From IMG/VR virus record IMGVR_UViG_3300035670_000844, positions 1 through 32,494 of that record: DNA of 32,494 nucleotides; one strand, 5' to 3'. The notes below the pieces were generated by a model. That model searched no databases and was not told where the DNA came from. It was given only the letters and a program-made list of their open reading frames with translations. A program made the translations under genes and the position numbers. Below are positions 24,575-30,101 of this stretch, in pieces; within the stretch, counting starts at the first letter, position 1, and each line of letters begins with the position of its first letter. Source of the DNA: a virus.

Positions 24575-25086
24575 TGCTCTTACCTGATCACGAGATCCGC
24601 CGGCTATGCCAGCAGCACGGCATGGTATCGCCTTACCGCGAGGAGCTGCTAAACCCAGCCAGTCTCGACGTGCGTCTAGGTGATCGCATTATGATCGAGC
24701 AGGAGGATGGTCCCGACCTGCAGATCGTTGGACTCTGTGAATACAGCCGCGAGAATCCGTTTCTAATTCACCCCGGTGAGTGGTTCCTGGCTGAAACGCA
24801 GGAAATCTTCCACCTGCCCGATCATGTCGGTGCGCAGTTCGTACTCAAGTCGAGTCGCGCTCGGGAAGGATGGGACCATGCCGAAGCCGGGTGGTTCGAT
24901 CCGGGCTACTGCGGCCGCCCCACCCTAGAGTTGCGCAACAACAGGCAGCATTGTTCGTTGCCGATGTGGCCGGGCATGTTGATCGGCCAATGCAAGTTCC
25001 TGTTGGTCAGCGGCACACCGGAGCGTTCTTATGCGCTTACTGGCCGGTATCAGCACGATCTAGCTGTCACCAGCAGTAAGGGCTAG
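24574..25086 (+). CDS. dcd: dCTP deaminase-like protein
   Basis: This 170-residue protein resembles dCTP deaminase, which makes dUTP for thymidylate synthesis. The motifs SSRAREGWDHAEAGWFDPGY and TLELRN are present; Ser93, Arg97 and Glu119 sit where the E. coli enzyme has Ser111, Arg115 and Glu138. SPYREELLNPASLDVRLGDR at 19-38 is the usual front motif. Its place directly after the endolysin, coupled by a TGATG overlap, is odd for a nucleotide gene. Binding or regulation of dUTP without catalysis is an alternative. It converges with a leftward small gene over 27 bases. Confidence 0.88.
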   Translation: MLLPDHEIRRLCQQHGMVSPYREELLNPASLDVRLGDRIMIEQEDGPDLQIVGLCEYSRENPFLIHPGEWFLAETQEIFHLPDHVGAQFVLKSSRAREGWDHAEAGWFDPGYCGRPTLELRNNRQHCSLPMWPGMLIGQCKFLLVSGTPERSYALTGRYQHDLAVTSSKG

Positions 25087-25248
25087 CTCCGCCCGCAGAC
25101 GGTGAATCTTGGCCGGTGCTTCAGCTGGGTCATCCATCGGGATCATCGTGTAATCGTCGCAGCCATGCTGCTCCGCGAAGGTGGTGGCAGCGATGTGAGT
25201 GGTGAACGGTCCGATGTGCCACGGACCGATGCGGAGGGCGTAGTTCAT
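25060..25248 (-). CDS. Small leftward protein (62 aa), function unknown
   Basis: The protein begins MNYALRIGPWHIGPFTTHIA and continues ATTFAEQHGCDDYTMIPMDD, a short alpha/beta pattern with a GPF-x(6)-A-x-FAE-x-HG helix seen in small phage proteins. It overlaps the 3' end of the dCTP deaminase-like gene by 27 bases. The plus strand opposite has a frame of similar length, but with an unlikely Cys/Arg-rich product. Confidence 0.6.
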   Translation of the reverse strand: MNYALRIGPWHIGPFTTHIAATTFAEQHGCDDYTMIPMDDPAEAPAKIHRLRAELALTAGDS

Positions 25249-25313
25249 GGCACGAGCCTAACCTGCATCCGCTGTCACGCTCGCTACCGTTAAGCCAGCC
25301 GGGGCTGCTGCCC

Positions 25314-25499
25314 ATGCGGGCCTTCATCGTGGAGATCACCGCCAAGCTGGTGGTGCGCTCCGAAACCGATCCAGAGGAGCTGCCGGCTGATATTTACGCA
25401 CACATCGCTGAGTTCCTACCCAGCGATGAAGACATCCTCGACCTAGAGGTCAACGCCGTTCCCCTGCCGGTCGATCTCAGTGGATCAAACCCACATTGA
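25314..25499 (+). CDS. Small acidic protein (61 aa), function unknown
   Basis: The product MRAFIVEITAKLVVRSETDP, EELPADIYAHIAEFLPSDED and a final LDLEVNAVPL pattern suggest a beta-alpha-beta fold with many acidic residues. Its 3' end overlaps the HNH gene start by 20 bases. No family was recognised. Confidence 0.6.
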   Translation: MRAFIVEITAKLVVRSETDPEELPADIYAHIAEFLPSDEDILDLEVNAVPLPVDLSGSNPH

Positions 25500-25794
25500 T
25501 GAGACGCGCCTGGTCACCCGGCGCTCCGCCCGTGATCAGATCCACCTTGCTTGGAATTGGGAGTGCGCCTACTGCGGCGATCCGCTTGGCCGTAGCCCCA
25601 CCCTTGACCATGTGGTGCCGAAGGTCCACGGTGGCCTGACCGTCCGTGAAAACCTTGTGAGTTGTTGCCTGATGTGCAACAGCCAGAAAGGCCACAAGCC
25701 GGTCTTCGAGTGGTATCGCCAGCAGCCGTTCTGGTCCGCCAGCCGCGAATGGGCCATTGCTCAGTGGCTCAACCAGGCCGCAGCATCTGATTAA
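25480..25794 (+). CDS. HNH endonuclease with paired CxxC zinc motifs
   Basis: This 104-residue protein is an HNH nuclease: WECAYCGDPLGRSPTLDHVV with Cys29/Cys32 and the Asp43-His44 core, VPKVHGGLTVRENLVSCCLM with a second pair (Cys63, Cys66), and the terminal CNSQKGHKP. Small HNH proteins of this kind act in packaging when next to terminase genes, but here it lies at the junction of the late and early blocks, so a mobile endonuclease is as likely. The start is GTG at 25480. The end overlaps a leftward gene by 26 bases. Confidence 0.85.
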   Translation: MDQTHIDETRLVTRRSARDQIHLAWNWECAYCGDPLGRSPTLDHVVPKVHGGLTVRENLVSCCLMCNSQKGHKPVFEWYRQQPFWSASREWAIAQWLNQAAASD

Positions 25795-25945
25795 GGTATA
25801 TCTCCGCCTGAAACCAGTCACTTGAATATCGGCACACGCCACCGACGCAGCTGCGGTAATACACCTCGCCCTTCTCCGCTGGCAGCAGTGTCTCGATATA
25901 ACCGCCGTCGCGGTCATCTCGGCTGATCACTTCAGGTCCAAGCAT
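25769..25945 (-). CDS. Small leftward protein (58 aa), function unknown
   Basis: The product begins MLGPEVISRDDRDGGYIETL and continues LPAEKGEVYYRSCVGGVCRY, ending SSDWFQAEIYLNQMLRPG. A strong ribosome-binding site (GAGGAGG on the minus strand, plus-strand 25953-25959) sits seven bases before the ATG at 25943-25945. It is the last gene of the leftward operon and overlaps the previous gene by 19 bases. Two cysteines and several aromatics suggest a small beta-rich fold. Confidence 0.65.
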   Translation of the reverse strand: MLGPEVISRDDRDGGYIETLLPAEKGEVYYRSCVGGVCRYSSDWFQAEIYLNQMLRPG

Positions 25946-26139
25946 TGCCGTGCCTCCTCATGATGAATCCATGTTTTGAGGTCGCGCACATAATCGCGCA
26001 ACAATTCAGCCTGCCGCAGGTGAAATGGGTCGCGGCTGACAAACCACAGCGTGTTGTGGCGGTCAACAGCTTGCAGCGCCTGATGGATCAGCGGGCACCA
26101 GTCAGCCCGCACAGGCGTGTTCCATTCGCGCTTTGACAC
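25927..26139 (-). CDS. Small leftward protein (70 aa), function unknown
   Basis: I chose the GTG at 26137-26139, giving a protein that starts SKREWNTPVRADWCPLIHQA after the initiator and continues LQAVDRHNTLWFVSRDPFHL and RQAELLRDYVRDLKTWI. The frame is open further upstream to 26220 but would then overlap the preceding gene by 62 bases. The C-terminal half is a long amphipathic helix. No family was recognised. Confidence 0.55.
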   Translation of the reverse strand: MSKREWNTPVRADWCPLIHQALQAVDRHNTLWFVSRDPFHLRQAELLRDYVRDLKTWIHHEEARQCLDLK

Positions 26140-26158
26140 GGCACCAGATCGGCCTCTA

Positions 26159-26497
26159 TCAGTCTGGCGAATCCAATGCTCGATCAAACATCTCACATAC
26201 CACTGCGTAGCGTCCGCCACTACGTTTGGCTTCAGGGATCATCAGCTCACATCGCTGTGTTGTCATCTCCCACTGTTGGCAATCCCAACACATCACCGGC
26301 GCGGTTGGTGGCCTGATGCTTGCAATGGCAATGGCAAATATCTCATTGGCACATTGCAATGCCTCCTGCAGCTGGATGGTCTTGGTATCAATCTCGACCT
26401 GGTGCTCGGGCTTCGGTCCAAGGATTACCCGAGCGTGCCAAGTTCGATCAGCACGGTCGCAGACCAGCAACAAGCGGCCGCCGTGCAGTCTGATCAT
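26159..26497 (-). CDS. Small leftward protein with Cys motif (112 aa)
   Basis: The protein begins MIRLHGGRLLLVCDRADRTW and has a helix with QLQEALQCANEIFAIAIASI in the middle. Near residue 71 lies CWDCQQWEMTTQRC, then MIPEAKRSGGRYAVVCEMFD, a probable metal-binding knuckle (CxxC...C...C). The start overlaps the previous stop as ATGA. The function is unknown; nucleic-acid or protein binding is plausible. Confidence 0.65.
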   Translation of the reverse strand: MIRLHGGRLLLVCDRADRTWHARVILGPKPEHQVEIDTKTIQLQEALQCANEIFAIAIASIRPPTAPVMCWDCQQWEMTTQRCELMIPEAKRSGGRYAVVCEMFDRALDSPD

Positions 26498-26715
26498 TCA
26501 TCCTCGCCGTAACTCGGCTGGTGATACAGCCGTTCTAGCTGCATCGTCACTGGCTCATCGGCATCCGTAATGTCAATGGGATCAGTCTGATCTCGCACGA
26601 CAAACACCAGCCGCGAGCCATGGGGCTTGAGCACCAGTAGGCCAATGCGATCACTGCGGCACAGGATCCGCAGCGCCTGACGCTCAAGCCAATTCAGCCG
26701 GAGATGTTCGAGCAT
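26494..26715 (-). CDS. Small leftward protein (73 aa), function unknown
   Basis: I chose the ATG at 26713-26715, which overlaps the previous gene by 22 bases and gives MLEHLRLNWLERQALRILCR followed by SDRIGLLVLKPHGSRLVFVV. The fold is probably helix-strand-strand with an acidic C-terminus (DITDADEPVTMQLERLYHQP). A longer open frame upstream encodes an unlikely Cys/Arg-rich extension. Confidence 0.6.
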   Translation of the reverse strand: MLEHLRLNWLERQALRILCRSDRIGLLVLKPHGSRLVFVVRDQTDPIDITDADEPVTMQLERLYHQPSYGEDE

Positions 26716-26936
26716 GACTCCATCTTGGCAATTAGTCGTTGCAGATACCACTCCGCTTTGCGTGCATCTTCCAATGCGTCTCCTTTGAGCCACATGCGAA
26801 TCATGTATTTGAGCGCCTGGCCTTGCAAGTAAGCCGGAACCATGTGCGGCGCATCGCTGATTACAGCTTCAATGAAGTCGATCGCCTCGACGGTGCCCGC
26901 TTGGTAGTGCGGCGGGTGGTTGACCGGATCAGGCAC
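26694..26936 (-). CDS. DUF3310-type small phage protein
   Basis: This protein carries the DUF3310 pattern: PVNHPPHYQAGTVEAIDFIE near the N-terminus, ALKYMIRMWLKGDALEDARK and AEWYLQRLI near the end. DUF3310 occurs in many phages, sometimes in nucleotide-metabolism proteins, without an agreed activity. I chose the GTG at 26934-26936 because GAGGAG lies nine bases before it and it overlaps the previous stop by 8 bases. The open frame extends upstream to 27056 but runs through the preceding gene. Confidence 0.8.
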   Translation of the reverse strand: MPDPVNHPPHYQAGTVEAIDFIEAVISDAPHMVPAYLQGQALKYMIRMWLKGDALEDARKAEWYLQRLIAKMESCSNISG

Positions 26937-27168
26937 GGGGAGGCGCTCCTCGCTTGGGTAGACGTTCAAGGTCGGCCGCCATCTCTGCAGCAGCGCGCAG
27001 CATGGTGCTGAGCGGGATACCACTGATCGAGCGGTCTGCCATCCAACGGATAGCAAGGCGGTAGCCGTGGCTGGCGTTGCCGTTGCCGATACGCCGGGCT
27101 AATGCGATCTCCTCGTCCGTCACGCGGATGTTCAGCGTGCGGTTGCGGATCCTGGCGGCTATGACCAT
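26929..27168 (-). CDS. Putative RHH/HTH-like DNA-binding protein
   Basis: This 79-residue protein starts MVIAARIRNRTLNIRVTDEE and continues IALARRIGNGNASHGYRLAI, the strand-helix-helix opening typical of ribbon-helix-helix or Arc-like regulators. The remainder is helical with an Arg/Pro-rich tail. The ATG at 27166-27168 overlaps the previous stop by 10 bases. It is the only regulator-like gene inside the small-gene cluster. Confidence 0.6.
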   Translation of the reverse strand: MVIAARIRNRTLNIRVTDEEIALARRIGNGNASHGYRLAIRWMADRSISGIPLSTMLRAAAEMAADLERLPKRGAPPRA

Positions 27169-27425
27169 TTGGCCCCCAGCAAATGCTGCCGGCATACTTC
27201 GATCGCTTGCTGCGCCTGCTTCTCGGTCAGCACTGATTCGGTCAAATCCATGGCCTTGACCACCTTCGCGAACAGCTCCGGGTAATAGGTGTTGCGGAAG
27301 TTCGCGGCGATGTCGCGGGCGAACTCCTCCCATAGGCCGGTGTAGGTGCCGCATGTGCGACCGCTGGCCCGGTACAGCGCCTCGATCATTTCGTGGCGTT
27401 GATCGTCCAAGAAGGTGGCTTTCAT
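27159..27425 (-). CDS. Small helical leftward protein (88 aa), function unknown
   Basis: The product begins MKATFLDDQRHEMIEALYRA and continues SGRTCGTYTGLWEEFARDIA, with later helices (LTEKQAQQAIEVCRQHLLGA). The start is an ATG that overlaps the previous stop as ATGA. It is almost fully helical, with two Cys. No family recognised. Confidence 0.65.
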   Translation of the reverse strand: MKATFLDDQRHEMIEALYRASGRTCGTYTGLWEEFARDIAANFRNTYYPELFAKVVKAMDLTESVLTEKQAQQAIEVCRQHLLGAKWS

Positions 27426-27634
27426 TCGTTGAGGTACTGGCGGAGATGAAGCAGCTCAGCACAAAGCTGGTCGCGGTTCTTGATGCCGGTGATGCCCCGT
27501 AGCTGATCAATGCGGATGTCGATCAACAATCGGAGACGATCACGCTCTGACGCTTGGCCAGCCTTGAAGGTGTTGCTGCCCTCAAGCAGGCTATAGAGGC
27601 GGGCGCGTGCTGCGGCCGAATTAGGCATGGACAT
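27422..27634 (-). CDS. Small helical leftward protein (70 aa), function unknown
   Basis: The product reads MSMPNSAAARARLYSLLEGS, NTFKAGQASERDRLRLLIDI, RIDQLRGITG and a last helix ending LRQYLNE. The second ATG at 27626-27628 is an equally possible start. The end overlaps the next gene as ATGA. The helices would form a two-helix bundle or a coiled coil. Confidence 0.6.
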   Translation of the reverse strand: MSMPNSAAARARLYSLLEGSNTFKAGQASERDRLRLLIDIRIDQLRGITGIKNRDQLCAELLHLRQYLNE

Positions 27635-27797
27635 TGGGATCAGTAACGGATTCAGGGTTGAGCCATTCGATCTGATTCCACCAAGGGAGCCATGTGTCGG
27701 CGGCGATCAGCTTGGCCTCCGTCAGGCTGTGCGCCTGCACGCACTCGACCACGTTGGCGGCCTTGATCGTGAAGTAAAAGCGGCGGGGGAAAGTCAT
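27621..27797 (-). CDS. Small leftward protein (58 aa), function unknown
   Basis: The frame from the ATG at 27795-27797 encodes MTFPRRFYFTIKAANVVECV, QAHSLTEAKLIAADTWLPWW and NQIEWLNPES. The start overlaps the previous stop as ATGA. A strand-helix fold with a Trp-rich patch (WLPWWNQIEW) suggests a protein-interaction surface. No family was recognised. Confidence 0.65.
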   Translation of the reverse strand: MTFPRRFYFTIKAANVVECVQAHSLTEAKLIAADTWLPWWNQIEWLNPESVTDPNVHA

Positions 27798-27997
27798 AGA
27801 AACTGCTCCACTATCTTCCGAATTACTCCTTTTTGTCTAATCCAATCAGTGCCCACATTATCAAGCATTTCTTGCACAAACAATTCGTGCATTGCATCTT
27901 GAATTGCCTTTCTTTCTTTCAGGGTCAGCGAAACGCCAATCAAATCATGCAGTTCAAACAAGGCTTTTTGTAGATCCGAATATGTAGGCCGGCTCAC
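27794..27997 (-). CDS. Small leftward protein (67 aa), function unknown
   Basis: The start is GTG at 27995-27997, seven bases after GGAGG, and overlaps the previous stop as GTGA. The product after the initiator is SRPTYSDLQKALFELHDLIG, VSLTLKERKAIQDAMHELFV and a basic final helix (IRQKGVIRKIVEQFL). It is helical and charged. Upstream frame extension is possible but runs through the membrane-protein gene. Its AT-rich codons contrast with its neighbours, a sign of recent acquisition. Confidence 0.65.
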   Translation of the reverse strand: MSRPTYSDLQKALFELHDLIGVSLTLKERKAIQDAMHELFVQEMLDNVGTDWIRQKGVIRKIVEQFL

Positions 27998-28128
27998 TTG
28001 CGCACCTCCACATAGGCTTGGTTGCCACTGTGGGTGGCGCTGGACTGGCTGCCTGCCTCGATGCCGATCATGGCGAACACGGCGGCGACGACCAGAAGGC
28101 AGATGGCGTTGTTGATGCGGGTGATCAT
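27994..28128 (-). CDS. Very small membrane or secreted peptide (44 aa)
   Basis: The frame from ATG 28126-28128 gives MITRINNAICLLVVAAVFAM followed by IGIEAGSQSSATHSGNQAYV. The N-terminal 25 residues are a clear membrane or signal-like segment with a Cys at 10. The rest is polar. It may insert in the host inner membrane; the role is unknown. Confidence 0.6.
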   Translation of the reverse strand: MITRINNAICLLVVAAVFAMIGIEAGSQSSATHSGNQAYVEVRK

Positions 28129-28152
28129 GGCGGTGATGAGATAGGTGGATGG

Positions 28153-28168
28153 GAGCCCCGGAGGGCTC
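28153..28168 (-). other. Hairpin with UNCG-type tetraloop after a leftward gene
   Basis: Read on the minus strand, GAGCCC and GGGCTC pair perfectly around TCCG, a C(UNCG)G tetraloop known for extra stability. The stop codon of the upstream gene (28167-28169) is partly in the stem. No U-run follows, so an RNA-stability or coupling barrier is likelier than a terminator. Confidence 0.6.
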
Positions 28169-28391
28169 AGACGATTGCAACAAGGCGATCCTTGCCCATG
28201 CGCTTTTCCCAGATGCTGCCGTCCTTGTTGGCGAATTGAGCAATCACTTGTGCTTTGGTTTCTTTGGCAAAGCCCACGAAGGTGTGGGTGTAGCCGAAGT
28301 TCCAGATGGTCACGTCGCCGGCTTGCAGCTGGCCAGCGGGCTTGCCGTTGCAGCGGCCGACGGACTGGATTTGGACGGTAGCGGTGGTCAT
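28167..28391 (-). CDS. Small phage protein (74 aa), recurring type of unknown function
   Basis: I chose the ATG at 28389-28391. The product is beta-rich: MTTATVQIQSVGRCNGKPAG, QLQAGDVTIWNFGYTHTFVG, and an ending MGKDRLVAIV. The LQAGDVTIWNFGYT-x-T-V pattern followed by RMGKDRLV recurs in small phage proteins of unknown role. The frame is open further upstream to 28454 without a better start. Confidence 0.7.
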   Translation of the reverse strand: MTTATVQIQSVGRCNGKPAGQLQAGDVTIWNFGYTHTFVGFAKETKAQVIAQFANKDGSIWEKRMGKDRLVAIV

Positions 28392-28478
28392 GGCTTGGAG
28401 TGCGGTGGAGGCGTTTCCCTCCGATGCACTAATCATGCCCCACATCCGGGGCACATGCCAACCCCGTGTGACAGTTCT
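28392..28478 (-). other. Intergenic space with stem-loop in the leftward operon
   Basis: This 87-bp gap holds the greater part of the 8-bp hairpin described separately and the short arms GGCA/TGCC at about 28450-28459. No clear promoter was found by eye; a processing or attenuation site is plausible. Confidence 0.3.
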
Positions 28479-28486
28479 TCACACGG
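28464..28486 (-). other. Perfect 8-bp stem-loop overlapping a stop codon
   Basis: The arms CCGTGTGA (28464-28471) and TCACACGG (28479-28486) are exact reverse complements around a 7-base loop. The stop codon of the leftward zinc-ribbon gene (28479-28481) is part of the stem. No T-run is present. An operator or an mRNA hairpin are the two readings. Confidence 0.6.
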
Positions 28487-28712
28487 CCTCGGTGCCCACC
28501 GCGATCTCCACCGGCACCCGCAGCACTGGCTTGCTCTGGCCCTTGGCGCCAAACCGTTCCCAGCCGACCACTGCCGTATGGACCGGCAGCTCGATCGTGT
28601 ACCACACATGCTTGCAGCTATCGCATTTGCGTTTCCTGGTCACCCGGTCAACCTCGTGCCCGTTGGTCGCAATGGCCAAGATCCGGCCGCTGCCGCATTT
28701 GGGACAGTTCAC
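28479..28712 (-). CDS. Zinc-ribbon protein (77 aa), NrdR/Ogr-like
   Basis: Two Cys pairs, CPKC at residues 3-6 and CDSC at 30-33, frame a basic linker with the segment EVDRVTRKRKCDSCKHVWYT. That is the zinc-ribbon layout of NrdR N-termini and Ogr-type activators. After it come two strands and a VPVEIAVG end. It may regulate transcription. Alternatively it is a general nucleic-acid-binding protein, since no ATP-cone domain is present. Confidence 0.75.
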   Translation of the reverse strand: MNCPKCGSGRILAIATNGHEVDRVTRKRKCDSCKHVWYTIELPVHTAVVGWERFGAKGQSKPVLRVPVEIAVGTEAV

Positions 28713-28753
28713 AGTGCCGCTATCGTGCTGGTGTACCCCACTGGTCTAGCACA
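28713..28753. promoter_or_regulatory. Divergent intergenic region, possible promoters
   Basis: This is the 41-bp gap between a leftward and a rightward gene. Rightward, TTGGGA (28699-28704) and TATCGT (28721-28726) are 16 bp apart and match the sigma-70 boxes at four of six bases each. GTGCT (28725-28729) and AGCAC (28748-28752) are inverted arms flanking the start. Promoter activity is a guess. Confidence 0.25.
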
Positions 28754-28951
28754 ATGCAGTTCGGTGAGTGGATGCTGGTCGAGGTTTCACCAGAACAGCA
28801 ATTCGAGCTAGAAAAACAAGCCCGCACCCTGCTCTCAAGCCCGGATGCAGGCATCATGGCGGCTGCTCTCCTCAAGCAAGCTCACTACCAGCAGCAGCTC
28901 CTTCAGCAGGCGGTCAATGAGATCGCCCGCCTCGAGCTGGAGCTGATGTAG
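28754..28951 (+). CDS. Small coiled-coil protein (65 aa), rightward
   Basis: The product begins MQFGEWMLVEVSPEQQFELE and continues in a Gln/Leu-rich helix (LLKQAHYQQQLLQQAVNEIA). It converges tail-to-tail with the SSB-like gene, with only one base between them. It is the sole rightward gene within the leftward block, so it may be separately regulated. No family was recognised. Confidence 0.6.
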   Translation: MQFGEWMLVEVSPEQQFELEKQARTLLSSPDAGIMAAALLKQAHYQQQLLQQAVNEIARLELELM

Positions 28952-28952
28952 C

Positions 28953-29273
28953 TCAGAACATGTCGTCGCTGGTGTCGATGTTCAGCACCACGCCATCGGT
29001 GGCCGTAGCCAGCTTCTGCGCAGCACTGCCAGGATCCACCCAGTCCCGCGGCGGTTGCGCCACCGCGCTCACATAGGCCAGCCCCTTCTGGCTGGTCTTC
29101 TTCCAGCCGCTGATCGGCACCTGGACGCTGCCGTACTGATCCGGCGTCTGGCTCATCACAAAGCGGCAGAGCGCATCCAGCTCCTCAACTTTGATGTTCA
29201 TCATCCCCGTGAAGTCCACCTTGCTATCAGGCTTGGTCGACTTGAAGATGCTCAGATTCAACTTGAAGCTCAT
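28953..29273 (-). CDS. SSB-like protein of the recombination operon
   Basis: This 106-residue protein opens MSFKLNLSIFKSTKPDSKVD and is beta-rich with strands MMNIKVEELDALCRF and GSVQVPISGWKKTSQKG-LAYVSAV. The C-terminus VLNIDTSDDMF is acidic and ends in Phe, like the tail of bacterial SSB (DDDIPF). It is in the same operon as RecT- and RecE-like genes. Single-strand DNA binding is the likeliest role, inferred from fold pattern, tail and context. The start overlaps upstream as ATGA. Confidence 0.5.
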   Translation of the reverse strand: MSFKLNLSIFKSTKPDSKVDFTGMMNIKVEELDALCRFVMSQTPDQYGSVQVPISGWKKTSQKGLAYVSAVAQPPRDWVDPGSAAQKLATATDGVVLNIDTSDDMF

Positions 29274-29461
29274 GATTGTTCGTTGGTAGTGGTGTTGGCC
29301 TGTTCGTATTGCTCCACCCCGGCCAATGGGTAGAGCACGAAGCCCGGCGTGCGGAAATATGCCGGACCTTTGCCTGCCTTGCGCCAGCGCATCAGCGTGT
29401 CAGGGTGCAACCCCCAACGCTGCGCAAGCTGGGTGGCAGTCAGGTATTCAGAAGAGTTCAT
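29270..29461 (-). CDS. AlpA/excisionase-like helix-turn-helix protein
   Basis: The product from the ATG at 29459-29461 is MNSSEYLTATQLAQRWGLHP followed by DTLMRWRKAGKGPAYFRTPG, the winged-HTH of AlpA/Xis-type small DNA-binding proteins (TxxQLAxRWGxHPxTLxRWRxxGxGPxYFR). It is 63 residues long. Its gene starts inside the RecT-like gene end (14-base overlap) and its stop overlaps the SSB-like start. It could be an excisionase or an operon regulator. Confidence 0.8.
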   Translation of the reverse strand: MNSSEYLTATQLAQRWGLHPDTLMRWRKAGKGPAYFRTPGFVLYPLAGVEQYEQANTTTNEQS

Positions 29462-30101
29462 CGCTCTCAGGTTCAGGTTCAGGTGCCGGCTCGGGGATGG
29501 CAGCGTTGAGATCAGCAACCTGATCGCTTACGGTTACCGGCTCAATGTCGACCACCTCCTCCTGCGTCTGGATGCCAACCAGCAGCTCGGGGATGTAAAG
29601 CCGACCCCAGAAGGCCGCGGCCCGGTAGCGGATCATTAGCTCAGGCATCGTCGCCCACTTGGAGCCCGATTTCGTGGACCAGCCTTCTTTCCGGGCCATG
29701 GTCATGCTCACGGTCGGACCCTTGAGATCCTTCCCGCTGCTCAGCTCGGTAGCCACGCAGTAGCAGGCCAGGCTTTCGCCCGTGCCGCTCATCTCATACC
29801 GGAGCGGACTAAAGCGCCCGCAGCCGTTAATCAGGCCGATGATGAACTGGCTGGACCAGCTTGGACGGCCATGAATGATGTGCAGGTTCTGCATCACCTG
29901 AAACGGGCTCATCCGCATCCGATTTGCGATCTCAAGCGCGACCAAGCAGTTGGCGAACCCCTGCTGGCCTTGAAACTGCGGCGGGATCAGCGTGCTGCTG
30001 GCCAGTGCCTTGGCGATCCGTTGGGCGTCCTCGAAGGCCTGAATCCCCGAGAAGACGGAGCCCGCGGGCTGGGTAGTGGTGAGTGCTGTGCTGTCAGTCA
30101 T
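29448..30101 (-). CDS. RecT-like single-strand annealing protein
   Basis: This 217-residue protein resembles phage RecT annealases: FSGIQAFEDAQRIAKALASS, FANCLVALEIANRMRMSPFQ, VMQNLHIIHGRPSWSSQF and KWATMPELMIRYRAAAFWGR are typical. The last ~40 residues are an acidic, Pro-rich tail ([15 protein letters not shown]) ending in Phe like an SSB tail. I chose the ATG at 30099-30101, which overlaps the exonuclease stop (TGATG); a TTG one codon earlier is unlikely. With the RecE-like exonuclease it should carry out double-strand end recombination of phage DNA. Confidence 0.88.
   Translation of the reverse strand: MTDSTALTTTQPAGSVFSGIQAFEDAQRIAKALASSTLIPPQFQGQQGFANCLVALEIANRMRMSPFQVMQNLHIIHGRPSWSSQFIIGLINGCGRFSPLRYEMSGTGESLACYCVATELSSGKDLKGPTVSMTMARKEGWSTKSGSKWATMPELMIRYRAAAFWGRLYIPELLVGIQTQEEVVDIEPVTVSDQVADLNAAIPEPAPEPEPESDELF

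Noticed and set aside
25102-25293. Rightward 63-residue frame between the deaminase-like and the next gene
   Set aside because: It is opposite the more convincing leftward 62-residue gene and its product is Cys/Arg/Gly-rich without pattern.
28149-28811. Rightward open frame of about 220 codons across the leftward zinc-ribbon gene
   Set aside because: It runs antisense to two convincing leftward genes; its protein is Cys/His/Gly-rich and shows no fold pattern.
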